Below the pieces are notes generated by a model. The model was not told the DNA's origin. It did not search any database and was given only the letters and a program-made list of their open reading frames with translations. A DNA stretch of 20,961 bases, taken from the IMG/VR virus record IMGVR_UViG_3300009285_007969, positions 1 through 20,961 of that record; one strand, 5' to 3'. The position numbers were made by a program, and so were the translations under genes. This document shows, in pieces, positions 5,054 through 11,961 of this stretch (position 1 is its first letter; every line of letters begins with the position of its first letter). This stretch comes from a virus.

Positions 5054-5809
5054 ATGCCCATCGAAATTCAGAAGCCGCTAAAGAAATTGCTCCCCTATCT
5101 TCTCAAAGCCCAAGAGGACAGCTTGAACGAGGCGGACACGGTCCAGCGTCTGACAAAGGTATTCGAGGATGTGCTGGGCTACAACCCCATGACCGAGGTC
5201 ACTCGTGAGATGCAGGTCAAGGACAAGTATGTCGACATTACCATCAAGGCGGATGATACGATCAGGTTTCTTGTGGAAGCGAAGGCGGCCGGCGTAACGC
5301 TGCGCGAGCGGCACATTGATCAGGCTGAGCGCTATGCTGCCGAAGGCAACATTCCCTGGGTAATCCTGACGAACGGCGTGCATTGGCATCTATATCATCT
5401 GACGTTTGACGAGGGCATCGAGTATGAGGAGGTCTTCGAGGTTGACTTAGCGACCGACCCGATGGATCGGGTCGTTGAGTGCTTCACGTTGCTGCATCGC
5501 CAATCGGTACGGGGCAAGGCATTAGAGTCGTTCTGGGAACAACATACAGCGCTCAGCCCGGAGTCGATCGGACGCGCGCTATTCGCCGAGGACACGCTCG
5601 GGTTCATCCGGCGCAATATCCGGCGGCAGGACGGCATCTTGATCGACGTGGAAGACCTGGCAGGGGCAATTCATGCAATGTTTTCCAATGAAGCGCGGGA
5701 GAAAATTGGACCAGTGCGCATTCGGCGCCGCCGGCGGGCCCGGGTGGCCAAGGAAGCGCCAGTGGATCCGGCAGCGGCAGCTGGCGGGAAAGATGCCACC
5801 GCTCAATAG
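5054..5809 (+). CDS. PD-(D/E)XK nuclease-like protein (HsdR N-terminal-domain type)
   Basis: 251 residues, with GGGAGGGG just upstream of the ATG. Residues ~20-120 match the type I restriction subunit R N-terminal domain (HSDR_N_2-like): NEADTVQRLTKVFEDVLGY, then Asp61 (YVDITI), Glu75-Ala-Lys77 (FLVEAKAAG), then Gln90-x3-Tyr94 (DQAERYA) and WVILTNGVHWHLY. These are the D, ExK and QxxxY elements of the nuclease core. The remainder (~120-251) is helical and ends in a basic and Ala/Pro-rich tail. No methyltransferase, specificity subunit or helicase motor is present, so it is not a complete restriction system. Placed in the repressor operon, it may act in host takeover, exclusion of other phages or DNA repair; family match is firm, role is inference. 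Confidence 0.8.
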   Translation: MPIEIQKPLKKLLPYLLKAQEDSLNEADTVQRLTKVFEDVLGYNPMTEVTREMQVKDKYVDITIKADDTIRFLVEAKAAGVTLRERHIDQAERYAAEGNIPWVILTNGVHWHLYHLTFDEGIEYEEVFEVDLATDPMDRVVECFTLLHRQSVRGKALESFWEQHTALSPESIGRALFAEDTLGFIRRNIRRQDGILIDVEDLAGAIHAMFSNEAREKIGPVRIRRRRRARVAKEAPVDPAAAAGGKDATAQ

Positions 5810-5840
5810 GATTTAGTCCTGCCCATGCTAGAAGCAAACA

Positions 5841-5879
5841 CTCCCCGGTCCGGGCGAGGGGGGCGCCCAGAACGGGGAG
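5841..5879. repeat. nested inverted repeat downstream of the nuclease gene
   Basis: CTCCCCG (5841-5847) pairs with CGGGGAG (5873-5879), and GGGCG (5852-5856) pairs with CGCCC (5864-5868) inside it, giving one long interrupted stem. On the plus strand it is not followed by T residues; on the minus strand it is followed by a loosely T-rich stretch. It could protect the 3' end of the message or act as a weak minus-strand terminator. Confidence 0.4.
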
Positions 5880-5893
5880 CGGTGAGATTGTAG

Positions 5894-5927
5894 CACGGCC
5901 TCCGGCGCACGGGGCCGTGTTTTTGTT
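5894..5927 (+). terminator. intrinsic terminator of the immunity operon
   Basis: CACGGCC (5894-5900) pairs with GGCCGTG (5913-5919), followed by TTTTTGTT. It ends the rightward operon of the repressor-like, membrane and nuclease genes and sits immediately before the promoter at 5932-5960. Confidence 0.7.
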
Positions 5928-5931
5928 CGGG

Positions 5932-5960
5932 TTGCGCCGGCAGACCGCTTGTGCTACGCT
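5932..5960 (+). promoter_or_regulatory. rightward promoter of the small-gene/late leader unit
   Basis: TTGCGC (5932-5937), 17 nt, TACGCT (5955-5960) with TGC directly before the -10 (extended -10). The expected start is near 5967. No other promoter is visible between here and the late genes starting at 6247, so it is a candidate late promoter. Confidence 0.5.
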
Positions 5961-5969
5961 TGGGGGCGC

Positions 5970-6113
5970 ATGGATCACTGGGAAGTGCAACGCCGATTGT
6001 GGCTGGCCGTGCGCCGGGGCCTGCTCCTGATTGCGAAGGCCATCGAGGAGTGCTACGGCACCGAGGACCGTCCGAAGCCGCAGCCCACGCTGCGCCGGCC
6101 ACTGCCGACTTAG
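5970..6113 (+). CDS. small basic phage protein of 47 residues
   Basis: 47 codons from the ATG at 5970, about 3 nt after the predicted transcript start, so its message would be nearly leaderless. It begins MDHWEVQRRLWLAVRRGLL; the helix continues through IAKAIEECYG into a short Pro/Arg-rich tail. The 'RRGLLLIAKAIEECYG' pattern is one I recall from many tiny phage proteins, which supports real coding. Function is unknown; a short amphipathic basic helix could bind nucleic acid, a membrane or polymerase. It is bracketed by its own promoter and a strong terminator, an arrangement seen for morons and for late-leader genes. Confidence 0.6.
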   Translation: MDHWEVQRRLWLAVRRGLLLIAKAIEECYGTEDRPKPQPTLRRPLPT

Positions 6114-6193
6114 CCGCCGCCGACCAGGCCGCGCCGGATCCTGCGACCCAATCAGGGCCGGCCCCGCCACCCACTCCCAGCCACCGCGATGAG

Positions 6194-6226
6194 CGCCCGC
6201 TGAAAATTCAGCGGGCGTTTTTTATT
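6194..6226 (+). terminator. strong intrinsic terminator ahead of the late genes
   Basis: CGCCCGCTGAA (6194-6204) pairs perfectly with TTCAGCGGGCG (6207-6217), followed by TTTTTTATTT. The region 6114-6193 between the small gene and this hairpin holds no further gene. The next gene starts 21 nt after the T-run with no promoter between, so late transcription would have to read through it. Confidence 0.8.
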
Positions 6227-6246
6227 TGCAGACAAGGAGACAGACG

Positions 6247-6537
6247 ATGGACGACATCAATCAGATCGGCTTGCTGCTGGCGGGCATCGGACCGCTGCTG
6301 CCCGTGGTGTTTGGGCTGGTGGAATTCGCCAAGAAGATGGGCGCGGCCGGGAAATGGCTGCTCGGGATCAGCATGGCGCTGGGCCTGTTGTTCGGAGCCC
6401 TGTACGTGCTGGCCTTTGTGGGCCTGCCGGCGACCTTCGCCGCCTGGTTCGTGCTGGTGGTCTTCGGGCTGATGGTGGGCCTGACGACCAGCGGCGTGTA
6501 CAACTTCCTGGACGCCCGCTTCCCGAAACAGGCTTGA
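6247..6537 (+). CDS. holin-like small membrane protein
   Basis: 96 residues, with three hydrophobic segments at ~6-28, 34-56 and 63-85 separated by short charged turns (EFAKKMG; the C-terminus ends NFLDARFPKQA). The start at 6247 has AAGGAGA 6 nt upstream; an in-frame ATG at 6226 lacks a site. Size, three-pass topology and position at the head of the late operon fit a holin, which would form the membrane lesion for lysis, but no endolysin is next to it in the window. A non-lytic phage membrane protein cannot be excluded. Confidence 0.6.
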   Translation: MDDINQIGLLLAGIGPLLPVVFGLVEFAKKMGAAGKWLLGISMALGLLFGALYVLAFVGLPATFAAWFVLVVFGLMVGLTTSGVYNFLDARFPKQA

Positions 6538-6824
6538 GCGAGCGTCAGACGCAGCGCGAGATCGTGGAGTATCTGCGCGCGACCGGCTGGAAGGCGAAGG
6601 TGTTCTCCAGCAACCGCCGCCAGCCATCTCAGCTGCGTGACTGGCCTGACGTGGTGGCCTTCCGGCACGACCACTGCCTGCTGGTGGAGTGCAAGTCTGA
6701 GACCGGCCGGCTGCGCAAGGGCCAGACGGCCTTCCGCGATGAACTGCGGGACCACCTCGGGCTGCACGTGCGCTACGTGGTGGCGCGTTCGCTCGCGGAC
6801 GTGGAAGCCGCCAGCCGGCTATGA
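6534..6824 (+). CDS. VRR-NUC family nuclease
   Basis: 96 residues from a TTG at 6534 that overlaps the previous stop (TTGA). The start is chosen because the family's N-terminal helix (SERQTQREIVEYLRATGW) begins right there and no ATG or GTG gives it. The core shows WPDVVAF (Asp39), LLVECKSE (Glu52, Lys54) and KGQTAFRDEL (Gln64), the VRR-NUC version of the PD-(D/E)XK site. Family members cut branched DNA; stand-alone phage copies are common beside replication or packaging genes and may resolve junctions before packaging. Length is normal for a single-domain phage VRR-NUC. The rare TTG start with termination-reinitiation implies low expression relative to its neighbour. Confidence 0.82.
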   Translation: MSERQTQREIVEYLRATGWKAKVFSSNRRQPSQLRDWPDVVAFRHDHCLLVECKSETGRLRKGQTAFRDELRDHLGLHVRYVVARSLADVEAASRL

Positions 6825-7159
6825 CCGTGGACATGACGATGGGCAGGAAACTCTACCAGCGGATTGAATTCCGGGACGGCTCGCATGGTTACGCGGCCCT
6901 GGTGCACGGACGCCACAGCACGCACGTGTTCGCCCGGGCCCAGGAGGCCCAGGCGCGCAGCGAGCGGGTCAAAGCGCGCTACGAACGGCTGTGGCGGGCG
7001 CACGTGGCCTGGCGGGCCGAGCTGCGCCGCCGGCAGGAGCTGATCTGGATGGCTGCCTGGCTGATCGAGCATGAGCAGCGCCGGCAGGAGGCGCTGCTGA
7101 CCCGGCCACCCTTCTGGGCGCGGCTGTGCGGCTGGCGGCGTGGGCCGGACGTGGCCTGA
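6821..7159 (+). CDS. small hypothetical coiled-coil protein
   Basis: 112 residues; the ATG overlaps the previous stop (ATGA). A short strand region (~10-38; KLYQRIEFRDGSHGYAALV) is followed by a long Arg/Ala/Glu-rich helix (~38-90; AQEAQARSERVKARYERLWR onward, then RRRQELIWMAAWLIEHEQRR) likely to form a coiled coil. No domain is recognised. It lies between the nuclease and another short gene just upstream of the terminases. Confidence 0.6.
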   Translation: MTVDMTMGRKLYQRIEFRDGSHGYAALVHGRHSTHVFARAQEAQARSERVKARYERLWRAHVAWRAELRRRQELIWMAAWLIEHEQRRQEALLTRPPFWARLCGWRRGPDVA

Positions 7160-7160
7160 C

Positions 7161-7448
7161 ATGAATCTGATCAGCAATCTGCGTCTGGAAAAGCTCAAGC
7201 CCACCAGCCGCGACAAGCATCCGCTGCTCAAGGCGGCGCACGGCGATCCGCACATCGCGGTCTACCGCGCCCATTTTGTGTGCCAGGGGCAGCCCTGCGA
7301 ATTCATTTTGCAGGTGTCGAGTGACCTGCTGGCGGCGCTGGATGAACTGGACGGCCGGACGGCCGACGGCAAGACGCTCGAAGATATCGTGCTGCCCATG
7401 TGCGCACAGTGGGTACTGGACCGCGACCGCGCGCCGGCGAAGGATTAG
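7161..7448 (+). CDS. small hypothetical phage protein
   Basis: 95 residues from the ATG at 7161, one base after the previous stop (TGACATG). A mixed pattern of strands (HIAVYRAHFVCQG, CEFILQVSSDLLAAL) and a C-terminal helix (LEDIVLPMCAQWVLDRD). No motif or family is recognised. It is directly upstream of the small terminase gene, 3 nt separating stop and start. Confidence 0.65.
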   Translation: MNLISNLRLEKLKPTSRDKHPLLKAAHGDPHIAVYRAHFVCQGQPCEFILQVSSDLLAALDELDGRTADGKTLEDIVLPMCAQWVLDRDRAPAKD

Positions 7449-7451
7449 GGC

Positions 7452-7943
7452 ATGCCCAAGCCCAAGCCGCCCCGGCCGCGCAAGCCTGCCAGGCCGACAG
7501 AATCGACACAATCGACACCTAAAAAGGAGCCGCGCTGGGTCAAACGGTTTCTGGCGCAGTTTGCTGCCATCGGCAATGTCAGCCTGTCGGCGCAACTGGT
7601 CGGCATCCATCGCTCAACACCCTATGCCGAGGCGAAAGACAATCCGACCTTTGCCGCAGCCTGGGAAGAAGCGCGTGAGACATCGGCGGACGTGCTCGAG
7701 TCGGAGGCTCGCCGGCGGGCAGTGGAGGGCGTGGAGCGGCCCGTGTTCCAGAATGGAAAGCTGGTCGGGCACGTGCAGGAGTATTCGGACACGCTGCTCA
7801 TCTTCCTGCTCAAGGGCGAACGGCCGGCGAAATACCGTGAGACTGGCCGGGTGATCAATTTCAATGTGACGCCGGATCAGTTGCGCGATATGACGGATGA
7901 TGAACTCGCCCAGCTCGAGCGAAAACTTACTGCTGCGCATTAG
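7452..7943 (+). CDS. terS: terminase small subunit
   Basis: 163 residues. A basic Pro/Lys/Arg-rich tail (1-30) precedes a helix-turn-helix region (~32-72; FLAQFAAIGNVSLSAQLVGI, then HRSTPYAEAKDNPTFAAAWE). Helical residues follow, with ARRRAVEGVERPV and an EYSDTLLIFLLKGERPAKYR segment typical of phage small terminases of this type. The small subunit recognises the packaging site and regulates the large subunit. Identification is strengthened by the overlapping large terminase gene. The acidic 'DDELAQLERKL' end would fit oligomerisation or contact with the large subunit. Confidence 0.82.
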   Translation: MPKPKPPRPRKPARPTESTQSTPKKEPRWVKRFLAQFAAIGNVSLSAQLVGIHRSTPYAEAKDNPTFAAAWEEARETSADVLESEARRRAVEGVERPVFQNGKLVGHVQEYSDTLLIFLLKGERPAKYRETGRVINFNVTPDQLRDMTDDELAQLERKLTAAH

Positions 7944-9447
7944 GCTGGAACGCGAGCGCCGACGGCGCTCGGGCGCGCCGGTCCATCACTCGGGCGCCTA
8001 TCGCACCTTTCAAACGACATACCGCGGCGATCCAGTCGCCTTCGTGCATGACTGCCTGATCTGGCCCAAGGGCAAAGGGCCGGCGGATTATCAGGATAAA
8101 GCGCTGGCGGCGCTGGCGGCCTATTTGCGCCTGAGCCTGCGCGGACCGCACGGCCTGGGAAAAAGCGCCCTAGCGTCCTGGAGCGTGCTGTGGTTCGCGC
8201 TGACCCGCGACGGCGGTGACTGGAAGCTGCCCACCACGGCCAGCGTCTGGCGGCAGCTGGATAAGTTCCTGTGGCCGGAGATCCGCAAGTGGGCGCGCAA
8301 GCTGCGCTGGGACAAGATCGGCCGCGCGCCCTTCGATGAGCGCAGCGAGCTGATGATGCTCAGCCTGAAACTGGCCACCGGCGAGGCCTTTGCGCTGGCG
8401 AGCGACAAGGCGGAACTCATGGAAGGGGCGCACGCGGACCACCTGCTTTATCTGCTGGACGAGTCGAAGACCATCCCGGCGGATACGTTCGACGTGGTGG
8501 AGGGCGCTTTCAGCAACGCCGGCGGGAATGCGCCGGGCGAGGCGCTGGCGCTGTCGATCTCGACGCCGGGCGAGCCGCAGGGCCGGTTCTACGACATCCA
8601 GAGCCGCAAGCCCGGATACGAGGACTGGCACGTCATTCACGTCACGCTCGAGGACGCCATCCGGGCAGGCCGCATCAGCCGGGATTGGGCCGCCCAGCGC
8701 AAGAAGCAATGGGGCGAAGACAGCCCGGTGTACCAGAACCGGGTGCTGGGTGAATTCGCGGCCAGCGATGAGGACGGCGTCATCCCGCTCTCATGGGTGG
8801 AGACGGCCAACGAGCGCTGGCAGGACTGGGTGCGCGGCGGCAAGCGCGGCATGTTCAAGTGCGTGGGGGTGGATGTGGCCTACACCGGCCAGGACAAGAC
8901 GGTCCTGGCGCCGCGTTTCGACAATATCATCGCCGAGCTGCGCCGGTCGTCGAAGGAAGTGACGACGGCCACGACCGGACGGGTGGCGGGCATCCTGAAG
9001 GCGCACGGCGGATATGCGGTGGTGGACGTGATCGGGTATGGCGCGGGCGTGGTCGACCAGCTGCGTGAGCAGGATTACCCGGTGGTGGCGTTCGTGGCCG
9101 GCGGGCGCACGGACAAGCTGGATCGCTCGGGGGAGCTGGGCTTTGCGAATGTGCGCAGCGCGGCCTGGTGGAATCTGCGCGAGATGCTGGACCCGGAGAA
9201 TGAGCTGGGCGTGGGCCTGCCGCCGGACGATTTGTTGACGGGCGACCTGACGGCGCCGCACTGGCGGGTGATGAGCGGCGGCAAGATTCAGGTCGAGAGC
9301 AAGGATGAGTTGAAGCCGCGCCTGGGGCGTTCGACGGATGACGGCGACGCCGTGGTGCAGGCCTTCTGGGATACGGGCCCGAGCGGTGACTGGAGCAACG
9401 TGCAGGATCTCGGGCACGTCGAGGAGTTCAAAAGCCGATGGGCATGA
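7897..9447 (+). CDS. terL: terminase large subunit (ATPase and nuclease)
   Basis: 516 residues. Walker A at ~83-90 (GPHGLGKS), Walker B at ~184-189 (LYLLDE, with the catalytic Glu), then a C-terminal RNase H-like nuclease with Asp326 (GVDVAYTGQDKT), Asp377 (VVDVIGYG) and a C-terminal acidic cluster Asp481/482/484 (STDDGDAV). It drives ATP-powered DNA packaging into the prohead and cuts concatemers. Length is normal. The start at 7897 overlaps the small subunit by 47 nt; a weak ribosome site makes the exact start uncertain. The next gene overlaps its end by 10 nt. Confidence 0.93.
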   Translation: MMNSPSSSENLLLRIRLERERRRRSGAPVHHSGAYRTFQTTYRGDPVAFVHDCLIWPKGKGPADYQDKALAALAAYLRLSLRGPHGLGKSALASWSVLWFALTRDGGDWKLPTTASVWRQLDKFLWPEIRKWARKLRWDKIGRAPFDERSELMMLSLKLATGEAFALASDKAELMEGAHADHLLYLLDESKTIPADTFDVVEGAFSNAGGNAPGEALALSISTPGEPQGRFYDIQSRKPGYEDWHVIHVTLEDAIRAGRISRDWAAQRKKQWGEDSPVYQNRVLGEFAASDEDGVIPLSWVETANERWQDWVRGGKRGMFKCVGVDVAYTGQDKTVLAPRFDNIIAELRRSSKEVTTATTGRVAGILKAHGGYAVVDVIGYGAGVVDQLREQDYPVVAFVAGGRTDKLDRSGELGFANVRSAAWWNLREMLDPENELGVGLPPDDLLTGDLTAPHWRVMSGGKIQVESKDELKPRLGRSTDDGDAVVQAFWDTGPSGDWSNVQDLGHVEEFKSRWA

Positions 9448-10928
9448 AAATTGCCGCCACGGGCGGCTCCAAAGCAACAGGAACAGCGGCCTCGGCCGGC
9501 AGCAACGGCCAGAAGCAATCGCCGGCGCCGGCCCGGGCGGGCGAGTTCGAGGAGATAGGCACGTTGGGAATGGGCGTCCTGAGCGGATATATCCAGTCCG
9601 CCTATAACGCCGAGCTCTACTGGCCCACGGTCTATCCCCTGTACAACCGCCTGCGCCGCAGCGACCCAGAGATCTCCGTGGTGCGCCAGGTGTTCTCGGC
9701 CATCGCCGCCGGCATCCGGCTGGAATTCCAGCTCGACGCTGAGAAGCCCAGCGATGACGACAAGCGGGCGCAGGAGTTCGGCCAGGGGGTGCTGGCGGAG
9801 ATTGAAGGCGGGCCCGAGAACTTTGTCGACACGCTGGTCAGCCAGGTGCCGTTCATGGGCTGGGGCTGGTGGAACGTGGTGCCCGGCCTGCGGCGCAAGG
9901 GCTGGCGCCCGCCCGACCAGGAAGATCCGTGGCGCTCGAGCGCCGACGATGGCCTGATTGGGATCCGCCGACTGGCCTGGCGCGATCATTCGTCGTTCTA
10001 CAACTGGGACATCGACGACGCCACCGGCCGCGTGCGCGGCATGAAGCAGCTCGATACCCCCAACCCCTTTGAGACCATTCCCCTTGACCGCAGCGTCCAT
10101 ATCACCTTTGGCGATTCGTCCAATCCGGAGGGCCTGACTCCGCTCGAGGCGGTCTGGCGTCTGGAACGGATCAAGTACGGCCTGGAAGTGGTGCAGGGTA
10201 TCGGCTACGAGCACGCAGCCGGGTATCTGGACATCAAGTCGGACAAGGACAAGCTGACCGCTGACGACAAGACAAACATCAAGGCGGCCGCGCGCGCGAT
10301 TATGACCGCCCAGGAGGGCAACTATGCCGCCTGGCCGGCCGGGCTGACCGGGGAGCTCAAGGACGTGCCCTTCAGCGCCGCCGCGAGCATTCTGGAGGCG
10401 GTGCGCTACTACGGCCTGCTCAAGCTGGCGCTGTACAACATGCAGTGGGTCGGACTCTCGACGATCTCAGACACCGGCTCATTTGCGGCCATGCAGGACA
10501 GCACGGCGATGTGGATCGTGTCCTTCAATGCCATGATGCGCGGCTTCGTGCGCCAACTGGACAGCCAGTTCGGGCGGCGGCTGTTCGAGTGGAACCGCGA
10601 GGCCTTCCCGGGGATGACCCAGCGGCCGCGGCTGGTGGCCACGCCGGTGGAGAAGTTCATGGATCTGGGCGACCTGGGGACGTTCCTGCAGGCGGTCATC
10701 GCGGTGTCGATGCCGCTGGGCGATGAGGACTATCTGGCGATCCGCAAGCGCAGCGGCATTCTGCCCGAGACGCTGCCGACCGCGGCCGCCGGCCGGCCGC
10801 CGGCGCGCGCTTCGGGCCAGTCGGTGAAGGCTGACCAGGGCGCTGCGCAGGACAAGCTGGGCGAGATGGGGCGGCTGGCCGATTCCATCGACAAGGCAAC
10901 GGCGGAGCTGAAGAGGGCGCGTCGATGA
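9438..10928 (+). CDS. portal protein
   Basis: 496 residues. Low-complexity start (~1-35), then the portal-type body: PLYNRLRRSDPEISVVRQVF, a tryptophan-rich wing (GWGWWNVVPG), HITFGDSSNPEGLTPLEAVW, a long helix after LERIKYGLEVVQGIGYEH, and GLSTISDTGSFAAMQDST leading into the C-terminal crown. The arrangement resembles the Mu gp29/DUF935-type portals. It forms the dodecameric ring through which DNA is packaged and to which the tail joins. Position between large terminase and the MuF-like gene agrees. ATGs at 9438 and 9444 are both possible starts. The C-terminal ~40 residues are Ala/Lys-rich and helical. Confidence 0.85.
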   Translation: MGMKIAATGGSKATGTAASAGSNGQKQSPAPARAGEFEEIGTLGMGVLSGYIQSAYNAELYWPTVYPLYNRLRRSDPEISVVRQVFSAIAAGIRLEFQLDAEKPSDDDKRAQEFGQGVLAEIEGGPENFVDTLVSQVPFMGWGWWNVVPGLRRKGWRPPDQEDPWRSSADDGLIGIRRLAWRDHSSFYNWDIDDATGRVRGMKQLDTPNPFETIPLDRSVHITFGDSSNPEGLTPLEAVWRLERIKYGLEVVQGIGYEHAAGYLDIKSDKDKLTADDKTNIKAAARAIMTAQEGNYAAWPAGLTGELKDVPFSAAASILEAVRYYGLLKLALYNMQWVGLSTISDTGSFAAMQDSTAMWIVSFNAMMRGFVRQLDSQFGRRLFEWNREAFPGMTQRPRLVATPVEKFMDLGDLGTFLQAVIAVSMPLGDEDYLAIRKRSGILPETLPTAAAGRPPARASGQSVKADQGAAQDKLGEMGRLADSIDKATAELKRARR

Positions 10929-11635
10929 TGATGATCGAACCGCCGGCCAGGGCGGCAGCGATGCAATTCGAGGAGGCGCTGGACCAGCTGGAGATATTGC
11001 TGGCCATCGCCAAGAGCAGGCTGCGGCGGGCGATGGCCGGGCCGATCGAGCTGCAGGGCGATTACACCGCCATCCGCGCCGACTATCGCGAGACCGTATA
11101 CGGCGCGGTGCTCGAGTATCTGATCAGCGGCGCCAGCAGCACCGCCTTCAGGAACGAGATCAAACGCGCCGTCGTCGACCGCTTCCCGGACGCTTTTTAC
11201 GCCGGCTACCGCGCCGGCAGCGAGGACGTCGATGCGGACGACGACGCCTGGCTGACGGCCAAGATCAACAGTGAACTCGGCTATATCGACCTGCTGTTCC
11301 AGGCGCTGAAGACGGTCAAGGATGAGCAGCTGCCGCCGCGGGAACTGGTGGCCGAGGCCGAGCGGCGCGCCGACGGATATGCCGGGACGCTGGACGGACT
11401 CTTTGCCGAGGGCCGGCTGCGCGGGGAGGGCCGGAAGATGCTGACCCTGACCGGTGACGACGGAGAGGAATCATGCCGCGACTGCCAACGTCTGAAGGGG
11501 CAGCGCCACCGGGCGAGCTGGTGGGCGAGCCACGGGCTGATTCCCGGCCAGCCGGGGAACCCCAACTACCAGTGCCACGGCTACCGCTGCGAACACTTTC
11601 TGGTCGACGACGACGGCGTGCGATGGCAGCCCTGA
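10925..11635 (+). CDS. MuF-like minor head protein
   Basis: 236 residues starting at ATGATGATG that overlaps the portal stop. A helical body (~14-165) is followed by a C-terminal metal-site domain: Cys184-x2-Cys187 (ESCRDCQRLKGQRH), His195, and Cys217-x4-Cys222 (YQCHGYRCEHFLV). This is the 'C..C..l.Gq.H ... C.GyrC' pattern of MuF/SPP1 gp7-type minor head proteins, which associate with the portal and may enter the cell with DNA. It is about the normal size for a protein without a C-terminal toxin domain. The next gene starts within its last codons. Confidence 0.78.
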   Translation: MMMIEPPARAAAMQFEEALDQLEILLAIAKSRLRRAMAGPIELQGDYTAIRADYRETVYGAVLEYLISGASSTAFRNEIKRAVVDRFPDAFYAGYRAGSEDVDADDDAWLTAKINSELGYIDLLFQALKTVKDEQLPPRELVAEAERRADGYAGTLDGLFAEGRLRGEGRKMLTLTGDDGEESCRDCQRLKGQRHRASWWASHGLIPGQPGNPNYQCHGYRCEHFLVDDDGVRWQP

Positions 11636-11844
11636 GCCTGCCCGCCGCTCCGGCGGCGCCGGCCGACCTGTCGCCGCATATCATCAGCCTGGCGCGGATG
11701 ATCGCCCGCGACTGTCACGCGCCGGGCTCTTATGCCGTCAACCTGATCGTCTCGCCTTACCCGAGCGTTCCGCTGCAGGTGGAGATCAAGCAGGTCTCCA
11801 CGGTGCGCGCGGCCACGCTGGAAAGAAAAGCGGAGGGCCCTTGA
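11623..11844 (+). CDS. small hypothetical phage protein
   Basis: 73 residues; the ATG lies 13 nt inside the end of the MuF-like gene. An Ala/Pro head is followed by ISLARMIARDCHAPGSYAVN, LIVSPYPSVPLQVEIKQV and a charged tail. The strand-rich middle and 'DC..PGSY' pattern look like a real small fold found in head modules, though I cannot name it. Its stop is at the -35 box of the promoter at 11841, so it is the last gene before an internal promoter/terminator unit. Confidence 0.55.
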   Translation: MAALSLPAAPAAPADLSPHIISLARMIARDCHAPGSYAVNLIVSPYPSVPLQVEIKQVSTVRAATLERKAEGP

Positions 11845-11870
11845 CAGGCGTGGAAACTCTGTGCTAGAGT
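11841..11870 (+). promoter_or_regulatory. internal late-operon promoter
   Basis: TTGACA (11841-11846), 18 nt, TAGAGT (11865-11870) preceded by TGC (extended -10). This is the best -35 in the window. The expected start is near 11877, and a strong terminator lies 40-80 nt downstream, before the protease gene. Confidence 0.65.
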
Positions 11871-11961
11871 GACGGCGAAGTAAGAACCGCATATCTACCG
11901 CGTCTTGCGAAAGCTGGCCGGGCCGACTCTCATCCGAGAGTCTGGCCCGGCTTTTTTGTTT
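11871..11961 (+). ncRNA. leader RNA or attenuator between promoter and protease gene
   Basis: A transcript from about 11877 would run ~35 nt of open sequence and then form the 15-bp terminator at 11917-11951, so an ~80-nt RNA is expected unless polymerase is modified. No ATG occurs in it. A TTG at 11905 is in frame with the protease but lacks a ribosome site. Whether it is an attenuator, an antitermination leader or a stable small RNA is undetermined. Confidence 0.45.
11917..11957 (+). terminator. strong intrinsic terminator inside the late operon
   Basis: GCCGGGCC/GGCCCGGC (11917-11924/11944-11951) plus GACTCTC/GAGAGTC (11925-11931/11936-11942) with one bulged base, followed by TTTTTT. It lies directly before the protease-scaffold-capsid genes, all transcribed in the same direction. 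Confidence 0.85.

Noticed and set aside
5054-5809. A complete type I restriction-modification system
   Set aside because: Only the HsdR N-terminal nuclease-like domain is present; no motor, methyltransferase or specificity subunit lies nearby.
11905-11961. TTG at 11905 as the protease start
   Set aside because: It would encode 19 residues through the terminator hairpin and lacks a ribosome site. It is kept only as an alternative.
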